DNA from: Paramoeba atlantica
Taxonomy: Eukaryota; Discosea
DNA: 64,000 bases
Direction of reading: 5' to 3'
NCBI GenBank assembly: GCA_977017575.1
Contig: CDRNVI010000038.1
Coordinates: 62,001-126,000 of the forward strand
Both the position numbers and the translations under genes were made by a program. The notes under the pieces are model-generated. The model did no database searches, was not told the origin of the DNA, and worked only from the letters and a program-made list of their open reading frames with translations. Positions 41,172 through 50,656 of this stretch are shown here, in pieces. How positions within the stretch are numbered: position 1 is the stretch's first letter; every line of letters begins with the position of its first letter.

Positions 41172-41199
41172 TTAATAAAATTTAATAAAAAGAGTCAAC

Positions 41200-41522
41200 A
41201 ATTCCATTGTGAAGGCCTTCGAGAGACTACACACGCTACTTATTGAAAAGCAGGTAAAAATGGCGAAACAAAAGTGTGTGTGGTTTGGTGGTCTAAACAT
41301 GATACCGGTGCCTGACAAACTGAAGTCCGAAGGAGTCATAACTGCATCTAAAACAACCAAAACGCTCGGGGCATACATTGGCGATTCTTCCGCAGTAAGC
41401 CTGCAATTACAAGACAAGCTCAAAAAATATTCTACGTGTTTCACAAAGATTTGTTGAAAGACAAGGACCTCTCACCACTAGTTCAAGTCTGCAGCGAAAA
41501 GGGCAATAATGACTGGCTCCAC
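41200..41522 (+). pseudogene. LINE G RT fragment 2 (plus strand)
   Basis: Continues fragment 1 after the LINE B1 duplication: NSIVKAFERLHTLLIEKQ, KMAKQKCVWFGG, KTLGAYIGDSSAV, LQDKLKKYSTCF. About 130 codons seen in B1 are then missing, with a frame change near 41450, and the text resumes as DLLKDKDLSPLVQVCSEKG, NNDWLH to 41522. It resumes again at 46956. Confidence 0.75.
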
Positions 41523-41622
41523 ATCTCTTTATTCCTGCTAAATCCCCATCGCACCTCGCAAGTCGTACCTTTGCCCCATTCTCTAATAATTTGTTGGACT
41601 TGGTCAGGGGCTTTTGCGAAAC
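41523..41622 (-). pseudogene. 100-bp LINE D fragment at the 3' end of LINE A3
   Basis: On the minus strand it reads FAKAPDQVQQIIREWGKG, TTCEVRWGFSRNKEMW, matching the D1 N-terminal module (FPKAPDRVLDIIKDWGKG, STCEIRWGF). It starts GTTTCGC right after the A3 A-tail and stops abruptly at the LINE G junction. No second tail follows it. Confidence 0.75.
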
Positions 41623-41638
41623 TTTTTTTTTTTTTTTT

Positions 41639-41695
41639 GGAGTAATCTCCCACAATAAAGCGGGAAGTTGAAATGTTGTCTTTTATCTATTATAA
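41639..41695 (-). other. Terminal 3'-UTR segment shared by LINE A3 and LINE E
   Basis: About 55 bp ending, on the minus strand, CTTCCCGC..GTGGGAGATTACTCC. It is nearly the same as 60469-60528 at the end of LINE E. It folds into two small hairpins (TCCCGC..GTGGGA and GGAG..CTCC). Confidence 0.7.
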
Positions 41696-41825
41696 AGGTT
41701 TACATCAATCAATCAATCAAAACTTTCAGCTGTGTAGGTCTACGAATTGATAGAACCTAGCCATGCGGCCTTTGGTAGGCTGTCGCGTAATTGCGTGATA
41801 TAGTCTCCTAAATTTCCTCTCGTAT

Positions 41826-41855
41826 ATTTCTTTATAAGTATACTTATAAAGAAAT
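41826..41855. repeat. Perfect 30-bp palindrome in the LINE A3 3' UTR
   Basis: Same palindrome as 501-530, four bases after the stop codon. Confidence 0.8.
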
Positions 41856-41859
41856 CAAC

Positions 41860-42200
41860 TTAATATGCACTTGCGTACATCCCAGTCTTGCCTTGCGAAC
41901 TTCCCAGAAACTGGCGTAACTGGGCGTAGACTTCGTTTCCATTTAAGTCTCGGAGTAATAACTTGAAGTCCATCTCCACTGTCTTCCTATCCAACATGGC
42001 TGCATCCGCAAGTGCATGTATCAGAAATCTTGTGTTCTGGTGGAGAGAACCGCAAGAAAAGATCGGAAGGCATTGAAACGCGAACTCTGGAATCATACCG
42101 GTTGTAACGTAGGTATCTTTCTTCCGTTTAATTACGTCTTGCATTAGTTTCACGCAAGTTTTAGATTGGTTCGATGGCGCAAGCTCGTGTATTATAGACA
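41860..42200 (-). CDS. LINE A3 ORF, C-terminal end
   Basis: The last 113 or so codons of the LINE A protein (SIIHELAPSNQSKTCVK to MYASAY), after the 677-bp insert. It carries the region just after the endonuclease PD..D core, with KLMQDVIKRKKDTYV as a likely part of the nuclease fold. Only a Gln-to-Arg change (LLLRDLNG for LLLQDLNG) separates it from A1. Confidence 0.8.
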
Positions 42201-42877
42201 ACGGGGAAGTACTGATGCTGGAAAGTAAACGAAAGACAGGTCTGAATCAGGGACCCCGCTTAACTAAGACCCAATGTAAGCGACAAGGTTTCAAAATAGA
42301 ACAATCTCAAAGCCCAAAGTCAGTCAGCCCAAATACAATTATATTAGAAAAAGCGCGTTCGAATCATTCGCAAAAGAAGCGATTAAAAGATACAGGAGAG
42401 GAAGATACCCAAGTGACAAAAGGCGAAAAACACAACGAAAGTCGACAGAAGACTACGGAAATCAATAAGACAACGAAGACATTGTCAAGTTCGCGATCAA
42501 CTACGGGCAATAAGAAAGTAAACGTGACAGAGCATGAAAAGTGACCTTTCATACTAATGCTTATGCAAAAATGAATTTCACATAGGAGGTGCATTTAGTT
42601 CCAATATTTTTCTTTGTATCGTTGCAAGTTTCAGAAAAAGTGGATTGAACCGTTTGCTGTCGTGCTCACATCGGCAAGTGACTTATACAGCAGACGAAGG
42701 CTAAGTACTGAAGTGTCATAGGAATCGAATGATTAGGATACATAAAATAAAAAGTCTGTTTGTTTTCGAAAAAATTTCTGCAAGTTAGTTCCGCGCGGTT
42801 GGATTGAAAGGTTAAATGTTCAGGAGAAAATTGTAAATCCTTTAACTGGGCAAATTCTCCCAGTGTTGGTTGGTTGG
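42201..42877 (+). mobile_element. 677-bp insert in LINE A3 with a 10-bp target duplication
   Basis: Flanked by ATTATAGACA (42191-42200 and 42878-42887); taking it out restores the A1 sequence. On the plus strand it ends in TTGGTTGGTTGG, like the simple-repeat tails of some LINEs and SINEs, and has no inverted ends. An ORF of 109 codons (42215-42544) is rich in Lys, Ser and Thr and matches nothing I know; it may be chance or the end of a longer gene. The likeliest reading is a 5'-truncated retroelement or SINE of an unknown family. Confidence 0.65.
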
Positions 42878-45800
42878 ATTATAGACACGTCGTAGAAGAT
42901 TTCTCCGGTGCTCCAGAAAATGGCCAGATCCGGCCCCGATCGGTATAGCTGTCGACCGGTGCAACATTTTTCATGAGTCATTTTATTCTCGGGTTCGACC
43001 TTTCGGCTACACACACCACACCGCCACGTACTGAAGGCTCGCGGCTCTTTTTCACACGGTATCCCCGCCTTATTCGCTAAGTCGAACAGGTATTTCACCA
43101 AGCTATTATGTTTTGTTGTGGCATTAAAACCGTAGCACTTCACGCATCCAGGTATGTGGTGTAGACCAGATTGACTGTTCAGTATTGTTTTGCACCCGGG
43201 GCATAACAGCTTCTCAGGTAGACGATGATGGGCTATTCCTAACCGCGTCATAATGGCCATCTCGAAGTGTCGCGATGGGACGAATCTAGCGGCAGACGTT
43301 AACCAGTCGTAACTTCCCTTGCGAGTAGTGGCGCTCAGTATTTTGGAAATATTTGGATTCTGTCTCAGTCTCTCCAGTACTTCCTCATGCTCTAAGGCTG
43401 CGATCGTTTTGTCATCTGTCGGGGGCTTTCGGTTTTGACCTTCGTTGGCAAGCGCTATATGATTTTCCACTGATCCACTCTGAGCAGAAAAGGATTTTTG
43501 TCGCTCATATGAGGAATACAATGAAGCTTCATACGCTGCTGCGCGAATTTTACTGCAGGACGTCAAACCTAAACCTCCCTTTTTAGCTGGTAACCGAGCC
43601 ATCTCGATCTGATTCGCCGTTAGGGATCCAAGCCATGTGCTCAAAACGTCTTCAACTTTCTCATCAAAACAGTCAGCGATCTGCTCAGTGATGTCAGGCG
43701 GATGTACACGCACTGCGTACTGCATCTTCACGTTTATGCTGTGGGATAATAAACTGAGCGACACATTGTTAAGCCCCATGATCTTCAGCCGACTGAAAGC
43801 TAAGTTATGTTGTTCAAGTTGGCCCGTCAGCCTCTCCGCCACCGTTGTATTCTTGCCAATGAATGCTCCCAACACCTTTGTGGCTTCATTTTCGTTGATG
43901 ACTCCCGCATTCTCGAGACATGGCGGAATCGCAATTTGGTTCCACCCGCCGAACCATACACATTTCTTGGCAGCAAGCTCTATAGATTGTTCCCTGACGA
44001 TTTCTTGGAGTCTGCCGAATGCTTTTTCGATGTCGGAGGCATTCAGAGATGATATTGTGACGTCATCGATGTATGCGTGTAATTCCACGTTCGGAAATTC
44101 CTGGGCCAGCGTCTCTAAAATGGGTTGCATATAGATACAAAAATAAAGAGAAGCTAACGGCGATCCCTGCCTGAGTCCCGACGAACTTGGCACGACTCCA
44201 AACAATTTGTTTTCCGATCCGTAGAATAGAAGTTCAGAGGTGCCAGAGTATTCGACCTGGAAGAATCTTTGAAATGGTCGCAACGCGCTAAAGGCGAAAA
44301 CGTGCTTTGCTATTTCTTTCCTGCATGGAGAATTAAACGCATTTTTAAAATCAATTGCGAGCATCGAATGACCTTTATTGTAACGCTCACGAAGTTTGTG
44401 GACTATTCGTTCGCATCCAGCCCAAGCAAATACTCCCTGTTGCATTGGAGTGAAGAGTGGTGCCAGAGTGTGTTCATACCGTTGCATGAGTACTATTCCA
44501 GCCAGTTTGTTGAGAACCTCGCCCATTGCTACGGGACGCACTCCTCCGTCCCCCTTCGGTATGGCGACCAGCCGAGCCCGGTTTAGACGCTGAGTTACAT
44601 CCTTCGAGAGAAAGCCGTTTAGAAGATCGCATATCATGTGACACAAGCTTCCGCAGGACACCTCGTCATCGGTCATGAGGCGCACAATACCGTCAGTCAT
44701 TCCCGTAGGCCCGGGGCTGACTCCTTTCGCCAGCCTTTTGGCAGCGCTACGTAGCTCTTCAGGTGTGACCCCAGCCAAGGTGGGCGCGTCTTCGGGTGCC
44801 TCAAAGTCACATGGTTTTTGAGGATGCAACTCTGTTAACTTGTCCAAAACCTCCTCGTCGGACAAATTGATTGATTTAAACTTTTGACTCAATGCTTTTG
44901 CCGCTTTAGACGCGCACCCTTCCAAAACTAGTCTCTTTGCTTTGTTAATGGCACGTAAATCCTGGGCAGCATCGCTGTCAACCGTCGCCTTCGGAGTGAA
45001 AGGTTTACGTCTTTTGCTGCGTTTATCCACATCTCGTATTGTCGCCAATGATAGTTTCATCGCTGACAATAGCCGATGCCAAATCTGGTTTCGTTGCGCA
45101 AAATCGACATTTGCGTAGTTCCGTATAATATCCCGCAGTGTGGCGACGACGCACGGAATAAATTCTGGACTCACCGTTCGCATGGTTGGGATCGGGAGAT
45201 GATCAATTCCCTCGTTTCCGCAAGTCAAATGCTCCGCTAGTTGATGATTTTCCATGAAAGAGTCTCGCCGTACGGTCTCGTCTATCGAGGGAGGGGCCTG
45301 GTGCCATAATATACGATAAACTCTTACGGCTTCTTGTGGCGGAAGCGTTCCTTTGAATTCGTCGCCGACGCTGTACCCACGAACTCCTTGATACAACATA
45401 GATAATTTCCCCAGACCTCCACGTTTGCTGTGTGTCCGTGTGACTTTCCCGATCGATACGTTGATCTCGTCGTTGCGATCGAATGTCCACACAATGGTGC
45501 ATTTTGTTCCCGCTTTGATCTGTTTAGATTGCTTCCATATCTCGTCCCCTGGTATCGGAAATTGGGTTTTAATATTGGTGGTTCCTTCCAAGCTCTCTGC
45601 CCATGCTTCGTCTATATGCCTCATATCTTCCTCCGCTCCATTTTCTCCGATAAATCGAATTCGCTGCTGCGGAACACTCTTCTCGGCATTTGCTGGCTCA
45701 CCGTGTACTATGTTGCTGATCCTTGCCATCTCGGTCAAACGTATTCCGTCTCCCGTGTTGTCGTCAATCAAGTTTGTTGGAGTTGTCAGTCTGGCATTTT

Positions 45801-46917
45801 CAATATTTCCTTGCACGTGATTAGTGGTTTCGTTCCCTATCTGCCTCACGTCGATCTGCTTAAGCAGGTCTTGTGGAGATTCGCAGTCGTGGTAGACAAT
45901 GTCCTCTCGCGATGTGATTTCGTCATCCCCCGAGGTTGTACCGCTGATCTTGGTGGGAGTAATCTCGCTAATTTTCTGCGGCGTTGCTCCCTTAGTTAGT
46001 CGCGTCACGTGGTCGTCCTTTCTTGCGTTGATACCACTTTTCCGGATGTTCTTGGGAGATTCCTCGTTCTTCTGATGTGTTGTGTGTGCCTCTGTATTCC
46101 TTCCGATTCTTGCCAAAATCTCCTCATTAACTAAGTTGAGCTTCGGTCTGCGCTTCGGACGGTTCAGAAACTTTGGCTTTCGTGGGGCAGTATTGATCTC
46201 CCCTTCTATGTCTCTTACTCGGTTTTCTTCTGCTCGACTGTCTGGGGTCCGATTATTGCAGTTTTTGTTACTTCCTGGCGTTGTTGCTCCTGGCCTTGTT
46301 CCGCACATCTTTCCTTCCTCGTCCCTCTCTCGGTCCTTTCTCGATCCCACGTCGTCCGCAGTCGTCGCATTTCGTGTGGCCCGATTTCGGCTGAAGTTGA
46401 TCAATTCGCGCGTAGATGATACGATTTTAATTTTTCTGGGTACTGGCAATGGCAGTGGCAACTGGTTATCCACTTTGGACTTCGAGTTTTCTTCCGTGGA
46501 AAGCGTCGCAAGCGGATGGCGACTCGGTGATTGTGACAAAGGCAGCGCGGCTGGAGGGGGAGAAGGCGCGGCGGGAGGAGAAGGCGGCGCTAAGGGGGGA
46601 GTAGAAGGTGGCGCGGCGGGAGGAGGGGAAGGCGATCGCGTCGTAGGGAACGACAGCGCGCGCGGCAGAGGAGGAGGCGACATTGGGAGCGGCAGCGCTG
46701 GAGGTGGTGATGGCGCACGCAGCGGAGTAGGAGGAGGTGACGGTAGAGGAATTGACGGCTCGCGCGGAGGCGGTGGAGGCGACGTCGGTGGAGGAGAAGC
46801 GTCCGACGATGGCGCCCGCCCTAAAGGGTATTTTTTCTTCCGGCGGGTAGGCGGCAGCGGCTGGACAACGGGAGCTACTCCCGTCTCCTTCGCGCGGCTC
46901 CGGGTGAACATGCCCAT
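42878..46917 (-). CDS. LINE A3 ORF, main part
   Basis: From the ATG at 46917 (MGMFTRSRAK; upstream open frame runs through the SL junction) through the Pro-rich region, N-terminal module, RT (KGDGGVRPV, AIDFKNAFNS, RQGSPLASLYF, AYIDD), zinc region (CPGCKTIL..H.PGCVKC) and endonuclease core RSGPDLAIFW to YDVSII at the insert. It has five G at the run where A2 has four, so the frame is intact. Small differences from A2 include KSGIN for KSDIN and AAKALSQKF for AAKTLSQKF. Confidence 0.85.
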
Positions 46918-46955
46918 GAAGGGTGAGAGAATAAGAAAAGGAAAAAAGACAACAA

Positions 46956-47666
46956 GCGAAGTCAAGATACATCCCATCCCCACAGTTCACGTTGATGATC
47001 ATGGCTCGTCTAGGGTTGGCTCACAGCGAGATGCCCAATACAATACTGTGCCCCGGATGCAAAATGATACTCGAAGCGAAAAATGCGTTACCACACTTCC
47101 TGGGATGTGTGAAATGTTTCGGCTCAAATGCTACTACACGGCACAATGCCTTAGTTCGACACATATACGATCTGTGCCTGAAAGCTGGTCTTCCGTGCGA
47201 GCGAGAGCCTCGGCAGTTCTCGACATTTCGTTGTGTGAAGTGTGCAGAAACGGTGGCTGATGGCCAAAAACTACATCATCAGAGGAAATGTGGCACACAT
47301 TCGTTTCACCGCAGTGGACCTGACTTAGTTGTGTTCTGGGCGACAGGCGAAGTTTATTACGATCTCACAGTAGTCAACGAACTTGCGAAATCACACTTGG
47401 GAAAAAAAGCGAGTCACCTATTACAAGAGGCTCAAAAAAAGAAAGTCGCAACATATGTGGACTCCAATTTAATTCCGCGCGAGCAATTCGTATGCCTACC
47501 GCTTTTGACAGGTGGTGCCATGAACAAGAGCACTATAAATTTCCTCCATAGCCTCGCGGATGCAAACGGATTCGAACGCCGTCATATTCTTGAGGACTTC
47601 AAGTTGCTTCTTTAAGAATTGAACGGAGCTCTCCTGGCTTCGCAACTGCGAAAGACAATGCAATAA
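46956..47666 (+). pseudogene. LINE G C-terminal part (plus strand)
   Basis: Reads AKSRYIPSPQFTLMIMARLG, the zinc region CPGCKMIL..H.LGCVKC, NATTRHNALVRHIYDLC, EREPRQF, and the endonuclease core FHRSGPDLVVFWATGEVYYDLTVV. The ending ELNGALLASQLRKTMQ matches the last residues of B1, with a premature TAA at 47613-47615 where related proteins have Gln. It continues fragment 2 in frame across LINE A3. Confidence 0.8.
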
Positions 47667-47667
47667 A

Positions 47668-47893
47668 ACAGGTCATCTCATATTACAAGATGTTAATATT
47701 GAGGGAGATACGGAGTATCTAACTCGCTTACTAAGGTTAATTCCAAAACTTGAAAATGCCCCTCAAAGAAGCGAGAGATCGAGTTTTTTCAAAATTTTAA
47801 AACGTAGCAGTAGCTCATTAGATGAACTCTTTAATACTCAAAAAATCATCTACAACGACCTCATTTCCCAAATTGTAGAACACTTTTGGTAAA
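47668..47893 (+). pseudogene. Short unrecognised coding-like fragment
   Basis: Directly after LINE G a different plus-strand frame stays open to TAA at 47891-47893 and reads like protein: HLILQDVNIEGDTEYL, TRLLRLIPKLENAPQ, SLDELFNTQKIIYNDL, ISQIVEHFW. There is no ATG near its start. It has balanced helical composition and no repeat. I do not recognise it; it may be the 3' end of a host gene or of another element, cut by the LINE G insertion, or an open frame by chance. Confidence 0.3.
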
Positions 47894-47955
47894 AAAAGTG
47901 CGTCTGCAAAGGTCTGCGATACGACAAACTGGTTGACTAAGGAGAGTCCTTTGAG

Positions 47956-48011
47956 TAGTCCAGTTGGTAAAGGGGTTCCATTTTGACGCTGGATGTCCGC
48001 GGTTCGGTTCC
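47956..48011 (+). other. tRNA-like promoter boxes (possible tRNA-derived SINE)
   Basis: TAGTCCAGTTGG (47956-47967) fits a pol III box A, and GTTCGGTTCC (48002-48011) is close to box B, 34 bases later as in a tRNA. The acceptor and T stems do not pair, so it is not a working tRNA gene. A tRNA-derived SINE head or decayed tRNA is possible. Confidence 0.3.
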
Positions 48012-48181
48012 CGGCATCGACATTTTTGAACAAAAAAATTTATGTGCTCAAAATCGCGAAAAAAACAAATTCGGAACGATTTTTTTTTCAGATTTTTTTT
48101 TCTTGAAAAAAGTGGCCAGCTGGCCACCAAAAACACGGTTTGCATTTTGTATATATATAGAGAGAAAAATAATGTGCAGGT

Positions 48182-49600
48182 CCGAATGGTACAGTGTAGC
48201 TACAGTGGACCTTGAGAGAGTGAGAGCAGTGCCACGTGAGGCAGTGATTGCACAGTGATGCAGTGCAGCTGCAGTGGCACGTGCCAGAGTAAGTGCACTG
48301 CCACGTGAGGCAGTGACTGCAGTGATGCAGTGTAGCTGCAGTGGCACGTGAGAGAGTGAGAGTACTGCCACGTGAGGCAGTGACTGCAGTGTAGCTGCAG
48401 TAGCACGTGAGAGAGTGAGAGTACTGCCACGTGAGGCAGTGACTGCATCGGCACTGTACCTACAGTGGCACGTGAGAGAGTGAGAGCAGTGCCCCGTGAG
48501 GCAGTGATGCAGTGTAGCTGCAGTGGCACGTGCGAGAGTAAGAGTAGTGCCACGTGAGGCAGTGACTGCAGTGTAGCTACAGTGGCACGTGAGAGAGTAA
48601 GATTACTGCCACGTGAGGCAGTGACTGCAGTGATGCAGTGCAGCTGCAGTAGCACGTGAGAGAGTAAGTGTGCTGCCACGTGAGGCAGTGATTGCAGTGT
48701 AGATACAGTGGCAGAGTGACAGGCAGTGCCACGTGAGGCAGTGACTGCAGTGATGCAGTGCAGCTGCAGTAGCACGTGAGAGAGTGAGAGTACTGCCACG
48801 TGAGGCAGTGACTGCAGTGTACCTGCAGTAGCACGTGAGAGAGTGAGAGTACTGCCACGTGAGGCAGTGACTGCATCGGCACTGTACCTACAGTGGCACG
48901 TGAGAGAGTGAGAGCAGTGCCCCGTGAGGAAGTGATGCAGTGTAGCTGCAGTGGCACGTGCGAGAGTAAGAGTAGTGCCACGTGAGGCAGTGACTGCAGT
49001 GTAGCTGCAGTAGCATGTGAGAGAGTGAGAGTACTGCCACGTGAGGCAGTGACTGCAGTGTAGATACAGTGGCAGAGTGAGAGAGTAAGATTACTGCCAC
49101 GTGAGGCAGTGACTGCAGTGATGCAGTGCAGCTGCAGTAGCACGTGAGAGAGTAAGTGTGCTGCCACGTGAGGCAGTGATTGCAGTGTAGATACAGTGGC
49201 AGAGTGACAGGCAGTACCACGTGAGGCAGTGACTGCAGTGATGCAGTGCAGCTGCAGTAGCACGTGAGAGAGTGAGAGTACTGCCACGTGAGGCAGTGAC
49301 TGCAGTGTAGCTGCAGTAGCACGTGAGAGAGTGAGAGTACTGCCACGTGAGGCAGTGACTGCATCGGCACTGTACCTACAGTGGCACGTGAGAGAGTGAG
49401 AGCAGTGCCCCGTGAGGCAGTGTAGCTGCAGTGGCACGTGCGAGAGTAAGAGTAGTGCCACGTGAGGCAGTGACTGCAGTGTAGCTGCAGTAGCACGTGA
49501 GAGAGTGAGAGTGCTGCCACGTAAGGTAGTGACTGCATCGGCACTGTACCTACAGTGGCACGTGAGAGAGTCAGAGCACTGCCACGTGGGGCAGTGACTC
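48182..49600. repeat. Higher-order minisatellite rich in CACGTG
   Basis: About 1.4 kb of units of roughly 60 bp: GTGCCACGTGAGGCAGTGAC, TGCAGTGTAGCTGCAGTAGC, ACGTGAGAGAGTGAGAGTA, with variants. Groups of variants repeat in the same order (the CATCGGCACTGTACCTACAG variant recurs near 48447, 48873, 49363 and 49536). Every unit holds CACGTG palindromes. Long minus-strand frames over it are repeat artefacts. Confidence 0.8.
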
Positions 49601-49654
49601 ACGTTGAGTGAGTCCACTGAGTGAGTCCCACGGGGGTGGGAGAGTGTTGTGGAA

Positions 49655-49778
49655 GAGTGGCCAGCTGGCCATGTTGTGGAAGTGACCATGTTTTGGAAGT
49701 GGCCATGTTGTGGAAGTGACCATGTTTTAGAAGTGGCCAATTTGTGGAAGGGTGGCCAGCTGGCCATGTTGTGGAAGG
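49655..49778. repeat. Short tandem repeat of GTGGAAGTGACCATGTT type
   Basis: Four to six units of about 18 bp (GTGGAAGTGGCCATGTT and variants) between the minisatellite and the second 31-bp repeat. Confidence 0.7.
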
Positions 49779-49900
49779 GTGGCCAGCTGGCCACCAAAAA
49801 CACGGTTTGTGCTTCGTCGAAAAGTGGCCACCTGGCCTTTCTGTTCCTGGGAAACCTGTGATGTGCCTAGTCAACCTATGCCCGCAGAGGCGACCCCACT

Positions 49901-50656
49901 CGCACATTGATAATGCATAACGTGCCGCACATTGATAATGCATATAGCACATTGATGATGCATATAGCACATTGATGATGCATTATTTGGAAATTAAAGG
50001 TGTTTTCAAGAAATAGTGAACACTCGTCTCTGCTCCCGGTGAGGCCCCGGAGTTGCGAGAGGCCTCCATACCCCACAACTACCACCTCCCCCCCCTATTT
50101 AGCGGGGGTCGCGCGAGCGGGGTGAGGCCCTGCTACATAGGGGGGGAAGGTGGTAGTTGTTTTGGGGAATATGAGAGGCCGAACGCACGGAGGGGCCGGC
50201 CGGGCCAATGAACCCAGACACCATACCCAACCCCTAGCAAAGCCTAGACCTTGTTTACCCGTTTGCAAGACAAGAATGTGTGTCGTTAGTGGGAAGCAAT
50301 TTGCGAAGTCGAAAGGCTGTGTGATATTAGTGTAACGCGCATAAGTACATGCCCGTGTGTATATAAAGGACGCACATTTATGGATAAGAATCGGATGTCT
50401 TTGTCACTCTTATCAATGTGCTATATGCATTATCAATGTGCTATATGCATTATCAATGTGCTATATGCATTATCAATGTGCCGCTTAATATGCATTATCA
50501 ATGTGCCGCTTAGTATGCATTATCAATGTGCTATATGCATTATCAATGTGCTATATGCATTATCAATGTGCTATATGCATTATCAATGTGCTATATGCAT
50601 TATCAATGTGCTATATGCATTATCAATGTGCCGCTTAGTATGCATTATCAATGTGC
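49901..50656. repeat. Foldback-type repeat: inverted arrays of a 20-bp unit around a second hairpin
   Basis: The right array (50411-50656) holds about 12 units of TATCAATGTGCTATATGCAT, some extended to 25 bp by CCGCT. The left array (49901-49985) has four units of the reverse complement. Their outer ends match (CGCACATTGATAATGCATA). Inside lies another imperfect inverted repeat (about 50069-50107 and 50136-50181, CAACTACCACCT with AGGTGGTAGTTG). TATATAAAGG at 50359-50368 could be a promoter-like site. Confidence 0.75.

Larger units (their letters stand above)
30850..41199 (-). mobile_element. LINE B1, RLE-type LINE carrying element R and YR2
   Basis: Bounded by the 9-bp duplication AATTCCATT (30841-30849 and 41200-41208) of the LINE G RT. 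On the minus strand it starts GTTGACTC (last SL bases, partly shared with the duplication) 28 bases before the ATG at 41171. It ends with an A-tail (T run to 30868). The ORF is split by YR2 (34798-39770) and the 3' UTR by element R (31013-31914). Without its guests the LINE is about 4.5 kb and its ORF reads through without a break that I can see. Confidence 0.85.
41623..46955 (-). mobile_element. LINE A3, third copy of family A, carrying a 677-bp insert
   Basis: The 5' end keeps CTTGTTG, the last seven SL bases (46956-46950), before the family leader. It ends with the hairpin GGAG-ATTA-CTCC and an A-tail (T run 41623-41638). Together with the D fragment (41523-41622) it sits in plus-strand LINE G between NDWLH and KSRYIP with no lost or duplicated codon. 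It is nearly identical to A1 and A2 and, apart from the insert, its ORF appears open. Confidence 0.85.
48112..49809. repeat. 31-bp direct repeats bracketing the minisatellite
   Basis: GTGGCCAGCTGGCCACC followed by AAAAACACGGTTTG occurs at 48112-48142 and 49779-49809. GGCCAGCTGGCC is a perfect palindrome. The satellite lies between the two copies. Confidence 0.75.

Noticed and set aside
47956-48020. Functional tRNA gene
   Set aside because: Box A and box B look right, but the acceptor and T stems do not pair.
48577-49803. 408- and 218-codon minus-strand ORFs with repeated HCLTWQYSHSLTC-type text
   Set aside because: Products of the minisatellite unit having no stop in some frames; no sign of a real protein.
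50411-50656. CRISPR-like appearance of regular short repeats
   Set aside because: Units are contiguous with no unique spacers, and the setting is eukaryotic.
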